A stretch of DNA of 64,000 bases from Candidatus Neomarinimicrobiota bacterium (GCA_021734025.1 JAIPJS010000004.1:186001-250000), one strand, 5' to 3'. Counted from the first letter of the stretch, positions 44,764 through 54,673 are shown. Made by a program: numbers and translations. Notes: generated by a model not told the origin, from the letters alone.

Positions 44764-45948
44764 ATGGCATCACCCGATATCGAAAAAATTCAGGCGACGC
44801 TTCAGGAATGGGATCTGGATGGCTGGCTTCTGTATGATTTTCATCATTCCAATCCCATCGCCTATCAGATTCTTGGGTTCGATCAGGGGATGATCACCCG
44901 CCGGTGGTTCTACTGGATTCCCAAAGAAGGTGCCCCGATCAAGCTGGTGCACAGTATCGAGGCCGACTATTTTGACGAAACCCCCGGCCGTAATTGCGTC
45001 TACACCGGCTGGCAAGACATGAATGCTCACCTGGAAGGTATTCTCACCAAAGTGGACACCGTGGCGATGGAATACTCACCAAAAGGCGCCATCCCGTATA
45101 TCTCACGCGTGGATACCGGTACCTTCGAACTCGTGAAATCCTTTGGAATCGAAATTGTCTCCTCTGCCGATCTTGTACAGCTCTTCCAGTCCCGCTGGGA
45201 TGACGAGGCCTATCAGCTCCATAACGAAACCGTGCCCATCATGTTCGATCTCAAAGATGGTGCTTTCCAGTTGATCTCTGAGAAAATCGAGGCCGGCGAG
45301 ACAGTTACCGAATGCGACGTACAGGAATGGATCACTGACGGCTTCCGCGAAAATGGTATGGAGACCGAAGATCCGCCTATCGTCGCGGTGAACGAACATT
45401 CCGGTCAGCCGCACTATTCTCCGTCGCGGGAGCACGACACAGAAATCACCGAGGGCGACTTCGTCCTCATCGACATGTGGGCCAGAAAATCGCAACAAAA
45501 GGCAACCTACGTCGATATTACCTGGACCGGATTCGTGGGGGACAGTATCCCGAATCGATATACGCATATTTTTGACATCGTCGCAGAAGCCCGGGATGCA
45601 GCCGTACAGCTTATTCAAAATCGCTGGGAAAGCGGGAAAGAAATCTCCGGTTGGGAAGTGGACAACGCTGCCCGCGCCGTCATCGAAGACGCCGGGTACG
45701 GAAAATTTTTCACCCATCGCACCGGACACAGCCTGGACACGTCAGTCCATGGCAACGGAGTAAATATCGACAACCTGGAAACCCAGGATCGCCGCAAGAT
45801 CATCCCTGGGATGGGCTTTACTATTGAGCCGGGCATTTACCTGAGCGAATTCGGCATCCGAAGTGAGATTGACGTCTATATGAGCGAAGATGGGCCGGTT
45901 GTTACCACCACACCGTTGCAAAAAGAAGTGCTTCCACTGCTCGCGTAA
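44764..45948 (+). CDS. M24-family aminopeptidase (Xaa-Pro type)
   Basis: 394 residues from the ATG at 44764 (GGGAGG SD). The frame is open back to 44473, but that part lies in the tmRNA gene. The creatinase-like N-domain (1-160) precedes the pita-bread domain (165-394). The metal ligands are visible: Asp in VLIDMWA (Asp near 236), Asp in TYVDITWTG (near 247), His in HRTGHSLD (near 322), Glu in MGFTIEPGIY (near 354) and the final Glu in IRSEIDVYM (near 369). Cleaves N-terminal X-Pro or related peptides; substrate not known. Confidence 0.9.
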   Translation: MASPDIEKIQATLQEWDLDGWLLYDFHHSNPIAYQILGFDQGMITRRWFYWIPKEGAPIKLVHSIEADYFDETPGRNCVYTGWQDMNAHLEGILTKVDTVAMEYSPKGAIPYISRVDTGTFELVKSFGIEIVSSADLVQLFQSRWDDEAYQLHNETVPIMFDLKDGAFQLISEKIEAGETVTECDVQEWITDGFRENGMETEDPPIVAVNEHSGQPHYSPSREHDTEITEGDFVLIDMWARKSQQKATYVDITWTGFVGDSIPNRYTHIFDIVAEARDAAVQLIQNRWESGKEISGWEVDNAARAVIEDAGYGKFFTHRTGHSLDTSVHGNGVNIDNLETQDRRKIIPGMGFTIEPGIYLSEFGIRSEIDVYMSEDGPVVTTTPLQKEVLPLLA

Positions 45949-45978
45949 AAATTAATCATCGTTCCAATGAGGTGCTCT

Positions 45979-47511
45979 ATGAAGAAGTTGCTCCTTCTTG
46001 TTGCACTCTGTTTTACCGTGCCGGTATTCGGTCAGACCATGCCCGGAATGCCGCCCCTGCAGGATTCAGTCGTCACAGAAAGCGACACACTGCTTAGTGA
46101 AGATCTCAAAAGTGATCCCGCACTCCGTAAATGGAAGTCCATGCTCGTGGATTCGGTAGCCCATTACTATCAGGATTCAATCCGGACGCTTCGGGATTCT
46201 CTGGCAAGGTTGGAAACAACCGGCACCCCGGGCGCCTCTGCTACCAGTGCCGTCTACGATCGCTTTTTAGAGGAACGTTACTTCCGGTATCTGGAATCCC
46301 TGGCCGATCAAAAACAGGAAAAGGTACTATTCGGTCTCTTCTCCCGATCCAACCCGGAGATGGAAGCATTTCGCATCAATGAACTCCAGCAATACCTGCA
46401 AATGTTTCCACCGACCGCCCGGCAGGACAAGGTGCTGGAGATGCTTGGTGACGTCTACAGTCAGGCCCGGCAACCTGCGATGGCACTGGGAGCATACCTG
46501 AAGCAAATTATGGTCTTTCCTGCCACTCCGACTTTCTCGGAAACCCAATCCAAAATCATCAAAATGCTGGGCGAAGAATCGGTGTTCCGAAACCAAAAAA
46601 CGACCGTCATTACCTATCTGAATAACGGTATAATGGATCAGGACTATCGGGATAATTACTACCGCTACCTAGAATTCCTCCACCGTATCCGGATCCCCGA
46701 CATGTCTCCCTGGTATTTTTCCCAGGTAGAGGGCTTTCTCCGGGAATTTCCCCATTATGAACAGAACGACAATCTCCGCCTCTGGCAGGCTGAGATGTAT
46801 GAGACACTCAATCAGTTTAAAAAAGCGGCATACGCTTATCAAAAACTCCAGGTACTCCACCCCGAAAGCGGCTACATCCCGCAAACCTATTACCGTTTGG
46901 GAGTTATCTATCGGGACAATACCGGTGAAAATCGGAAGGCTGCGGATGCCTTCACTTCTCTGGCCAGAGATTTCCCGTCCGACTCGCTGGCCATTCCGGC
47001 TCAAATCGCTGCGGCAAAGGTATATGCTGATAAAATGGGACAATTTCCGGAGGCCATCGAGGCCTATCAGCGTGTGGTGAACAATCATCCGGAGAACCCA
47101 AAGGCAATAGACGCCATGTTTGATCAAGCGGAAATTTACCTCAAGAAGATGAACCAGCCCGCCAAAGCCATCGAACGATACATCGCCATCACAGAAAAAT
47201 ACCCGGACTTCAAAGAGCAAAGCGGTACCGCCTTCCGGAACGCCGCAGATATCTACGCCGATGAAATAAAAGATTATGCCACGGCGGTGGATATGTACAT
47301 GAAATTCGCTCAGCGATATCCCAACCATCAGTCTGTGCCAAGTCGGTTGGCCAAGGCCGCCGACATTGCCGAGGACGAACTAAACGATTACTTTACCGCC
47401 ATCGACCTGTTCGAGCTGGCCCAGAAAAAGTATCCCGAGAGCAACGCCGCCAAAACCGCCGAGCGGAAACTCCCGGATCTACGGGAAAAAGCGCAGCAAC
47501 CGGCGGAATAA
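45979..47511 (+). CDS. Periplasmic tetratricopeptide-repeat protein
   Basis: 510 residues from the ATG at 45979 (an in-frame ATG at 45967 adds four). A signal peptide (LLLLVALCFTVPVFGQ) is followed by TPR repeats: PEMEAFRINELQQYLQMFP, AAYAYQKLQVLHPESGYIPQ, ADAFTSLARDFP, AIEAYQRVVNNHPENPKAID and three more, with the W-G-Y-A-P pattern. The TolA-binding/YbgF-like architecture suggests cell-envelope assembly, although no tol or pal gene is nearby. 30 bp after the peptidase. Confidence 0.8.
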   Translation: MKKLLLLVALCFTVPVFGQTMPGMPPLQDSVVTESDTLLSEDLKSDPALRKWKSMLVDSVAHYYQDSIRTLRDSLARLETTGTPGASATSAVYDRFLEERYFRYLESLADQKQEKVLFGLFSRSNPEMEAFRINELQQYLQMFPPTARQDKVLEMLGDVYSQARQPAMALGAYLKQIMVFPATPTFSETQSKIIKMLGEESVFRNQKTTVITYLNNGIMDQDYRDNYYRYLEFLHRIRIPDMSPWYFSQVEGFLREFPHYEQNDNLRLWQAEMYETLNQFKKAAYAYQKLQVLHPESGYIPQTYYRLGVIYRDNTGENRKAADAFTSLARDFPSDSLAIPAQIAAAKVYADKMGQFPEAIEAYQRVVNNHPENPKAIDAMFDQAEIYLKKMNQPAKAIERYIAITEKYPDFKEQSGTAFRNAADIYADEIKDYATAVDMYMKFAQRYPNHQSVPSRLAKAADIAEDELNDYFTAIDLFELAQKKYPESNAAKTAERKLPDLREKAQQPAE

Positions 47512-47619
47512 TAATATCCGGTTGGTGACCGTTGCCGATTCCACAGGAGTGGGGCTTGGCGACGGGAGGCCAAACAATATCAGCCCTGGAATCTCCTTTT
47601 AAGTGCTCCCAATTATCAC

Positions 47620-48262
47620 AGTAAACTACTAGTCATCCTGAGTGAGTCCGACGGCTGCCGGACGAGCTGAGGGATCTCGTTCATTCACCGCAAAAGATAA
47701 CTTTATTGATAGGCCGTCCGAGATGAAGCCCATAGTGCCGAAGGTATCTCTGGTGAAAGTATACGCAATAGGACCACCATCACCTGTGTTGAAAGTAATT
47801 GACTGTCGAAGCACAAGCGGGAAACAGACCCTTTCAGAGGTCTGCGAACTCTGAAAGGGTCAAATACGATTGACGAAAAACTGTGTGAATAAAACGCGAT
47901 GGTATAGAGCCGGAATTTCCAGCCACATTCCTCCACGGTAGGCCACCTTTGAATGAAATTCAAAGGCTCCTATAAAGAGCCTCGCAATCTTATTGCGAGG
48001 TGGACAGAGGGGTGCATTGTGGCCTCCCAAAGAATGCTTCACGAGATTCCTCCTCCGGTAGGAGTCCCTGCCGGGGCGTTCATGCCGAAAACGCCGGGGT
48101 TCAGTCGGAATGACTGGTTTTAAGTTGCGCAATAGAATCAATATTCAGTCATCCTGAGCGATCCCGACGTGTCGGGAGAGCCGAAGGATCTCGTAATTAT
48201 AACTCCGGAGATTCCTTCACGAGATTCCTCGGTGCGCCTCCGAAGCGGCTTACTCGGAATGA
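47620..48262. repeat. Mosaic intergenic repeat (family A), copy 6 with twin hairpin
   Basis: The 47512-48374 gap carries no gene. It has TCATCCTGAGTGAGTCCGAC, a hairpin with arms GACCCTTTCAGAG/CTCTGAAAGGGTC (about 47828-47862), the twin hairpin CCTTTGAATGAAATTCAAAGG plus CCTCGCAATCTTATTGCGAG (about 47947-48000), AGATTCCTCCTCCGGTAGGAG and two TCATCCTGAGCGATCCCGAC/GTCGGAATGACT ends. The twin hairpin is the reverse complement of that at 25.15-25.20 kb. Confidence 0.8.
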
Positions 48263-48374
48263 CTACCTACATATTCTGTTGCCATCCCCCCACTCCTCCC
48301 TTCATACTTTCTCATCTCATAGTTACCTTTTAAACGAAATTTAACAATGTGTGGACAGGAAGGAGCATGGAATT

Positions 48375-49319
48375 ATGGAATACCGACAACTGGGCAATTC
48401 CGAACTGGAAGTTTCCGAAGTAGGCCTTGGCACTTGGGCCATGGGCAACGATTTTTTCGGGGAGGTGGACGATCAGGAATCCATTGGCGCTATTCAGATG
48501 GCAATCGACAACGGCATCAACTTTATCGATACCGCACCGGCATACGGTGACGGTCATTCCGAGGAGGTCGTCGGAAAAGCTCTCAAGGGCAGACGGGACT
48601 CGGTGGTGCTGGCGACGAAATGCGGCGTCATCCGGGAGAACGGGAAGTTTAAGATCAACCTGGAGCCGGATTCCGTCCGTCAGGAAATCGACGACTCGCT
48701 CCGGCGCCTGGATGTAGACGTCATCGACCTCTACCAAATCCATTGGCCGGACGAGGACACCCCCATCGAAAAAACCCTGGATCCGCTCCTCAAGGCACAG
48801 GAAGCCGGGAAATTCCGCTACTTGGGTCTCTCGAATTTCCAGCCGGATCAGATGGACGAAGTCCGGGCGCTTACAGATTTCGTGAGCCTGCAGCCGCCGT
48901 ATTCGCTCCTGAAGCGCAACATTGAAGGGGGCATTCTTCCGTACTGCCAGCAGCATGACATTGGCGTCGTTTCCTACGGTACACTGGCCGGCGGCATACT
49001 GACCGGCAAGTTCAAGGAAATCCCGGAATTTGAAGAAGGCGATCACCGGGATCATTTTTATAAATATTTCCAGGAACCGACCTGGAGTAAAGTCCAGAAG
49101 TTATTGGATGTGCTCCGTGAAATCGCAGCGGAACGCGATGTACCAGTCACGCAGATCGCCATCAACTGGGCCACCCAGCAGCCGGGAATCACTACCGCCC
49201 TCGTTGGAGCAAAAAACGCCGACCAGGCAAAAGCGAACGCCGCTGCCGGCGACTGGAAACTCTCCGATGAAGAACGGACGCAAATTGCGCACGCGTATCA
49301 GGAGATCTTTGGGAAATAG
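48375..49319 (+). CDS. Aldo/keto reductase
   Basis: 314 residues from the ATG at 48375 (GGAGCATGGAATT upstream). The (beta/alpha)8 barrel has the catalytic Asp-Tyr in TAPAYGDGHSEEVVGKAL (near 48-65), the Lys in LATKCGVI (near 78-85) and the His in QIHWPDEDTP (near 128-137). The GLSNFQPDQM and C-terminal IALVGAKNADQ-type region bind NADPH. Reduces small carbonyl compounds; physiological substrate unknown. Gene is flanked by repeats. Confidence 0.88.
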   Translation: MEYRQLGNSELEVSEVGLGTWAMGNDFFGEVDDQESIGAIQMAIDNGINFIDTAPAYGDGHSEEVVGKALKGRRDSVVLATKCGVIRENGKFKINLEPDSVRQEIDDSLRRLDVDVIDLYQIHWPDEDTPIEKTLDPLLKAQEAGKFRYLGLSNFQPDQMDEVRALTDFVSLQPPYSLLKRNIEGGILPYCQQHDIGVVSYGTLAGGILTGKFKEIPEFEEGDHRDHFYKYFQEPTWSKVQKLLDVLREIAAERDVPVTQIAINWATQQPGITTALVGAKNADQAKANAAAGDWKLSDEERTQIAHAYQEIFGK

Positions 49320-49531
49320 GGAAAGAAGGTAGTTATAAGGGTATAAGGGTATAGGGTATAGGGTATAAGGAAAAAGCCTGGAGACCGGAGGCCGGAGACA
49401 GGAAAAACCGAAAAACAACAAACAACGAACCACGAACAACAAACAACTCACAAAATCGAATATCATTAAGATTAAGAAAACGCACAACTATAACACGTTA
49501 ACACAGTAACACGATAACACGGGAACACTGT
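49320..49531. repeat. Composite short-period repeat (family B), copy 4
   Basis: Directly after the reductase stop: TATAAGGG/TATAAGGG/TATAGGG/TATAGGG/TATAAGG (about 49335-49370), CTGGAGACCGGAGGCCGGAG, ACAACAAACAACGAACCACG (7-bp period), ATTAAGATTAAG and the octamers TATAACAC/GTTAACAC/AGTAACAC/GATAACAC/GGGAACAC ending 7 bp from the next ATG. All five modules are separate short-period arrays. Confidence 0.8.
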
Positions 49532-49535
49532 CGTT

Positions 49536-50426
49536 ATGGATAAAAAAATCGGATTTATCGGACTTGGTACCATGGGTGCTCCCATGGCGAAAAATATTCA
49601 TTCAGCGGGATACGAGTTAAGCGTTTACAATCGTTCGCCGGAAAAAACTGAACCATTTCGGGGTTTGGGTGTTCCGGTATATGGTAACCCGACCGAATTG
49701 ACCGAACATTCGGAGGTCATATTTATTATGGTAACGGGACCTGATGCACTGAAAGATGTGTTGCTTCGCGACGACGGCGTCATAAATGGGATGCGCCCCG
49801 GCACCATCGTTGCAAATATGAGTACGGTTTCACCGGAGGCCACGCTTGGAGCGGCTGAGCTAGTGGAGTCTGCAGACGGACGATTTGTCGATGCGCCGGT
49901 TTCCGGTACGAAAAAACCTGCAGAGGACGGAACCCTGGTGATGCTGGCCGGCGGAGACGAATCTCTGGTGGAAAACCTCACTCCCGTACTGAGTACCATG
50001 GGCAAGGAGATTATCTACTGCGGCGAAACCGGTCAGGCGACGAACATGAAGCTGATGATCAACCTGCTACTTGGCTCCATGATGCAGGGACTGTCCGAAG
50101 CGCTGATGCTTGGGAAAAAAACCGGTCTCTCTCCGGAGAAAATGCTGCAGACTATAGAGGCCGGCGGACTGAGCGCGCCGTTCTACACCGCGAAGGCAAA
50201 CGCTATCCGCTCCGGGAATTTTGCGAAGAATTTCCCGGTGGAACTCATGCTGAAGGATCTGAATCTGGCGCTTGAATCCGGCGGGAACAACGGCGTGGCA
50301 CTTCCCCAGACCGCTGCCGCCAGAGAGATGTTCAGCGCGGCGAACGCCTCTGGATTCGGTGACGAAGACATGGCGGCGGTAATCAAGGTATTGGAGCAGA
50401 TCGCCGGGACAGTAGTGCGGGATTAA
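49536..50426 (+). CDS. 3-hydroxyisobutyrate/tartronate-semialdehyde-type dehydrogenase
   Basis: 296 residues. The NAD(P) fold begins KKIGFIGLGTMGAPMAKNIH (residues 3-22). The substrate signature FVDAPVSGTKKPAEDGTLVM is near 118-137, and the catalytic Lys is in GQATNMKLMINLLLG near 167-181. The beta-hydroxyacid dehydrogenase family includes garR, mmsB and glyoxylate reductases; I cannot assign one. No canonical SD: the repeat octamer array ends immediately before the ATG, which may influence initiation. Confidence 0.85.
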   Translation: MDKKIGFIGLGTMGAPMAKNIHSAGYELSVYNRSPEKTEPFRGLGVPVYGNPTELTEHSEVIFIMVTGPDALKDVLLRDDGVINGMRPGTIVANMSTVSPEATLGAAELVESADGRFVDAPVSGTKKPAEDGTLVMLAGGDESLVENLTPVLSTMGKEIIYCGETGQATNMKLMINLLLGSMMQGLSEALMLGKKTGLSPEKMLQTIEAGGLSAPFYTAKANAIRSGNFAKNFPVELMLKDLNLALESGGNNGVALPQTAAAREMFSAANASGFGDEDMAAVIKVLEQIAGTVVRD

Positions 50427-50668
50427 TCTCCGTTGTCGGTGATATAACGCCAAAGAATTCACTGGGAGACCTGCCGGCTTATCTTCCTCGAAAAGCCAGA
50501 GTTCCAGTGCGACGCCGATGTTGGAATCAGTTTTTGAAGTCAGTCACTGTTTCATGATAAACTCTGGCGATATCCGGAACCGGCCCTGTTTTCTTTCTCC
50601 TTGTTCCCAAAGAATTTGATAACTAATTTTGTCACCAATATTCGTCTATCGGCTTCAACAATTACAGA

Positions 50669-51946
50669 ATGGAAACCGACATGCCACTGAATTCCGAGAA
50701 GGTGAAGGGCATTCTCCAAACCCTTGGCCCCGGTATTATTATGGCCGGCGCTGCCATCGGAGTTTCTCACCTGGTGCAGTCCACCCGGGCCGGCGCGGAT
50801 TACGGATTTTACCTGGTCTGGGCCGTGCTCCTGGCGTTAATCTTTAAGTACCCGTTCCTGGAGTTCGGCCCGCGGTACACGGCCGCCACCGGCGAAAGCC
50901 TCCTGGAGGGCTACATGAAGCTCGGCAAATGGGCCATGGGGGTCTTCCTGATTTTCACCTTCGGTACCATGTTTACAATTACGGCAGCAGTGACGGTGGT
51001 GACTGCCGGGCTCACCGCGAACATGACTGGCATCACGCTGAACCCCATCCTCTGGAGTGCCATTATTTTGGGTATCTGCGTGGTAATCCTGGCCACCGGC
51101 CAGTACCCGATACTGGATAAACTGGTGAAGATCCTGATGAGCGTACTGGCGATCTCTACCGTTATTGCGGTCATCGCTGCTGTCACCCACGGGAGCAATG
51201 CGGCGCCGGATTTTCAGCGTCCGGTACTCTGGAACGTCACAGGGGTTTCCTTTCTGCTGGCACTGATGGGCTGGATGCCGATTCCCATCGATGTGTCTGT
51301 CTGGCACTCGCTCTGGACCCTGGAACGCACCAAAGAAACCAAACACAATCCCTCCATAGAAGAAGCCACCTTTGACTTTAAATTCGGGTATGGCGCTGCG
51401 GCGTTTATGGCCCTGGGGTTTCTGACGCTTGGGGCGTTAGTGATGTACGGCACCGGTGAATCGTTTGCCGACAGTGGCGCGATCTTCGCCGGCCAGCTGA
51501 TCGATCTCTATGCCAATACCCTGGGCGAATGGAGCCGGCCGATTATTCTTGCTGCAGCATTTACCACGATGTTCAGCACCACGCTGACGGTGATCGATGC
51601 CTTTCCCCGGGTCCTGCGTCGCGCCACGGAACTGACGCTGCCGAACCTTGTCTCAACCCGGGACAGCAAGCGACTCTACCTGGGATTTATGGTTGTTGTC
51701 GCAGGTTTGTCGGTTCTACTTCTATGGGGATTAGGCCGGTCATTTACGGCCATGGTCGATCTGGCAACCATCCTCTCCTTTTTAACCGCACCGGTGTTAG
51801 CCTACATTAATTTCAGAGTGGTGACCAGTCCCGAGATGCCCGAGTCGGCAAAACCCTCGCGAGGCTTACGTGTGTTGAGCTGGTTGGGCTTACTCTTTCT
51901 GATCGGATTTGCGCTCTTTTATTTGTATAGCTTGCTGTTTATGTAG
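50669..51946 (+). CDS. Divergent Nramp-family transporter
   Basis: 425 residues with eleven or so membrane helices in the Nramp arrangement (start either 50669 or 50681). The helix-1 motif that normally reads DPGN is GVSHLVQSTRAGADYGFYL here, so the metal-coordinating Asp and Asn are absent; in helix 6 MPIPIDVSVWHS replaces the usual A..MPH. Other Nramp blocks (GPRYTAATGESLLEGYMKLG-like start) are recognisable. I would not call it a manganese transporter; a different substrate is likely. Confidence 0.75.
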   Translation: METDMPLNSEKVKGILQTLGPGIIMAGAAIGVSHLVQSTRAGADYGFYLVWAVLLALIFKYPFLEFGPRYTAATGESLLEGYMKLGKWAMGVFLIFTFGTMFTITAAVTVVTAGLTANMTGITLNPILWSAIILGICVVILATGQYPILDKLVKILMSVLAISTVIAVIAAVTHGSNAAPDFQRPVLWNVTGVSFLLALMGWMPIPIDVSVWHSLWTLERTKETKHNPSIEEATFDFKFGYGAAAFMALGFLTLGALVMYGTGESFADSGAIFAGQLIDLYANTLGEWSRPIILAAAFTTMFSTTLTVIDAFPRVLRRATELTLPNLVSTRDSKRLYLGFMVVVAGLSVLLLWGLGRSFTAMVDLATILSFLTAPVLAYINFRVVTSPEMPESAKPSRGLRVLSWLGLLFLIGFALFYLYSLLFM

Positions 51947-52089
51947 GATTGTACCTGGTTGCATCCGGACAACTTTCAAAGGTAACCGAAAATTCCCGAA
52001 AGGACTTCTCTGCCAAAGAGGAAGCACCTGCGATGGTCTTAGATGCACAGGAAAACGGAGACGGGAGACGGGAATCTGGAAACTTGAGA

Positions 52090-52405
52090 CTTGAGTCTGC
52101 TCTAAAAAGGGGCTGAAGCCCCTCTATTATACTCTATACCCTTATTTACCCCGGCATAAATGCCGGGGCTATTCATATTCTTCTTATTTTTCTTTAGTAA
52201 CTTAAATTACCAAATATTAATGTTCTTTTTAGAGTACACCCAGACTTGAAAATAGAAACTTGATATTCAAGACCTCATTCTTTTTGACACAGGACTGAGG
52301 ACCCTCGACGCATGACCCTCTTTAACTATAACACAGTAACACTCTAACACGCCATTACCTAAACACTTGAACACCCGCCCCGAAGGGATCCCTTTGGGGA
52401 ATACT
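52090..52405. repeat. Hairpins and octamer array before menG (family B, copy 5)
   Basis: Hairpins GGGGCTGAAGCCCC (about 52109-52122) and CCCCGGCATAAATGCCGGGG (about 52149-52168), a TATACTCTATACCCTTA module, then octamers TATAACAC/AGTAACAC/TCTAACAC, a GCCATTAC spacer and CTAAACAC/TTGAACAC, then the CCCCGAAGGGATCCCTTTGG hairpin next to the menG stop. No gene. Confidence 0.75.
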
Positions 52406-52422
52406 ATTTAACTGTATCGTTC

Positions 52423-53145
52423 CTACTTCTTAAACCCGATATACAGCGTCGATATCCCCATGGTCATGGTATAATTGTGAACGCTGTCGAAGCCGACGGC
52501 TTCCAGTGCCCGGGAAAAATCCGCCCGGGACGGGAATTTGCTCACCGACTCCTGGAGATAATTATAGGCATCCCGATTCCCGGAGAAGACAAATCCGATG
52601 GCGGGCATAATATTTCGGAAGTAAAAATAGTATACCTGCTTAAACGCCCTGTTTTCCGGCTGACTGAACTCCAGCACTCCAACCCGTCCCCCGGGCTTCA
52701 GCACGCGATAGAGCTCCGCCAGCGCACTCTCCATATTGCCCATATTTCGGATACCGTATGCAATAGTGATAATATCGAACGTGCCGGTACCAAAGGGCAG
52801 TTTTTCCGCGTCGCCACCGATGAGGTTGTAGCGATCATCGTCCTCATCGCTCACCTTCTCCTTGTTCAGCCGGAGCATTCGCATGGCAAAGTCCAGGCCG
52901 AAGACCTGAGCATCGGAATGCGATAAAATCGAGTATGCCAAATCCCCGGTGCCGGTAGCCACATCCAATACCCGCTCGTATTCCTGGGGCTGAAGAATAT
53001 CTACGGTGCGCTTACGCCAATACCAGTCGATGCCCCCACTTAACAAATGGTTGAGGAAATCGTACCGGTGCGCAATGGAATCGAACATTCCACGCACATA
53101 CTGTTTTTTATTTTGGCCTGTCAGTTGAGCAGGTGGTTTATCCAT
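52423..53145 (-). CDS. menG: Menaquinone/ubiquinone C-methyltransferase
   Basis: 240 residues with the full UbiE/MenG pattern: YVRGMFDSIAHRYDFLNHLL at 16-35, the SAM loop VLDVATGTGDLAYSIL near 59-74, and the two family signatures IAYGIRNMGNMESALAELYR and RVLKPGGRVGVLEFSQPENR (near 124-158). It methylates demethylmenaquinone (or demethylubiquinone) as the last step of quinone synthesis at the membrane. FCB bacteria use menaquinone, hence menG. It pairs with the amidohydrolase gene upstream. Confidence 0.93.
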   Translation of the reverse strand: MDKPPAQLTGQNKKQYVRGMFDSIAHRYDFLNHLLSGGIDWYWRKRTVDILQPQEYERVLDVATGTGDLAYSILSHSDAQVFGLDFAMRMLRLNKEKVSDEDDDRYNLIGGDAEKLPFGTGTFDIITIAYGIRNMGNMESALAELYRVLKPGGRVGVLEFSQPENRAFKQVYYFYFRNIMPAIGFVFSGNRDAYNYLQESVSKFPSRADFSRALEAVGFDSVHNYTMTMGISTLYIGFKK

Positions 53146-53215
53146 AGGTGTCTATATTTGATTCGTTTAAGCTAATTTTCGATTTCGTGTATCGATATTC
53201 AAGCTGTATTTCCCG

Positions 53216-54445
53216 TCAGGCTGTCGCCGACTCGAATTCCCCCAGATTTTCCAGCCACGTGATAGGCTTATCGCTTTCCAGCAGAGCCTCATACGGATCC
53301 TTATCCACGGCAAACGGATTTTCCATCATCAGCAGATAGCCGTATTTTCCCTTTTCTATGGAACCGATCTGCTCCTCAAATCCGAGTGCCTTGGCCCCCT
53401 GATATGTCGCCATGCTCAGGATATCTTTGGGAGAAAGACCGTATGTCTCCTGCGCCGCCCGCATTTCGTTTTGCATCTGGTAATCGCCACTGGAGACGAT
53501 ATTATCTGTCCCCAGACAGAGATTAAATCCGCGCTTCTTATATTTTTGCGCCGGCGCCAGACCAAGCCCCAGAGTTTTGTGGGAGCGGGGACACAGACAG
53601 ATATGGATATCAACGTGACACTCGGCCATGTAATCCATATCCTCGTCGGAGACATGAATCATGTGCACGAGAATATTACTCTGTGCGTAGTAGTAGTTAT
53701 CGAAGAAGTACCGCACCGGCGTTGTTTCCGGTACCTCCCACATGTAATCGTACATCTCGTTGGCCAGCAGCATCTGTTTGATGATGCCCTGGCCGGACTG
53801 GAAAAATTCCAGCTCCTCCGGCAACGAGGCCAGGTGCAGGCTAATCAGCGATTCGCGCTGTTCAATTTCCTGAAACAGTTTGCGCCCAACCAAATACGGA
53901 GAATGCGGCGCCACATGGTGTGTGGTTTTTTCCGTATCATCAAACCGATTCATTAACTTTTGGATTTCTTGCATCTGATACGGCACTTTAAAATTGCGAA
54001 ATCCCTGCACTTCATGGAAGATCCGGGCGAACATTGATGTCTCTCCAATGAAATCCACCGAGTGATTGGTCGAGGTGACTTCTCCAATCCCGATGGTTCC
54101 GGCTTCGTGCAGTTCCTGCAGCCCCTGCTGGATCCCCTGCCGAATCTCTTCCTCGCTGCTCTCCCGCAATTCCTGGCTGGTTTGCCGCATCCATGGGATA
54201 AATCCGCTGGTTTCCGTCACCCGGTTCCTGAGATGGGTCAACTCCAGATGCGTATGTACGTTTACAAACGCCGGGAAAATAATCGTATTACCGAGATCGT
54301 ACACCCGGTTACTGTACTTGCCCTCGATCTCGCTTACCGGGCCGATATCAAAAATTTTTCCTTCTCTGATTACCAGGGCATGATTTTGTAGCGGCGGATT
54401 TCCATTGCCGGGCAAAATCCAGTTCGCAGAAAATATTTTTACCAT
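53216..54445 (-). CDS. Amidohydrolase, cytosine/aminofutalosine deaminase-like
   Basis: 409 residues of the metal-dependent hydrolase superfamily. Metal ligands: HTHLELTH (residues 64-71), the His of SPYLVG-type APHSPYLVGRK near 180-190, the His in SLHLASLPEE, and the Asp of LCLGTDNIVSSGD near 313-325. A Glu/His proton-shuttle Glu is in HLASLPEEL. Similar proteins include aminodeoxyfutalosine deaminase of the alternative menaquinone pathway; neighbour menG fits, but the rest of the mqn genes are not in the window, so this remains a guess. Confidence 0.75.
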   Translation of the reverse strand: MVKIFSANWILPGNGNPPLQNHALVIREGKIFDIGPVSEIEGKYSNRVYDLGNTIIFPAFVNVHTHLELTHLRNRVTETSGFIPWMRQTSQELRESSEEEIRQGIQQGLQELHEAGTIGIGEVTSTNHSVDFIGETSMFARIFHEVQGFRNFKVPYQMQEIQKLMNRFDDTEKTTHHVAPHSPYLVGRKLFQEIEQRESLISLHLASLPEELEFFQSGQGIIKQMLLANEMYDYMWEVPETTPVRYFFDNYYYAQSNILVHMIHVSDEDMDYMAECHVDIHICLCPRSHKTLGLGLAPAQKYKKRGFNLCLGTDNIVSSGDYQMQNEMRAAQETYGLSPKDILSMATYQGAKALGFEEQIGSIEKGKYGYLLMMENPFAVDKDPYEALLESDKPITWLENLGEFESATA

Positions 54446-54673
54446 ATGAAATAATTCCAGTGCTGCATTAATTGCTCTGCTGTGAAATTCCGATTACGCT
54501 CTTCATAATTGACGGAAAAATGAAAATAGTTCCCGCCGGGGATGAATACAAGACGGAATTACCCTATTGCTTGATACCGAGTAGTTGTAAAAAGTCTGGG
54601 CACAGAAAAATATTTGGGAAGGCTGCGCCAGACCACGCTTGCAATTTTCTCACGGATTGTCCAGATTCCACAC

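Noticed and set aside
48330-49055. 241-codon frame opposite the aldo/keto reductase
   Set aside because: Antisense shadow without SD; the reductase has all active-site residues.
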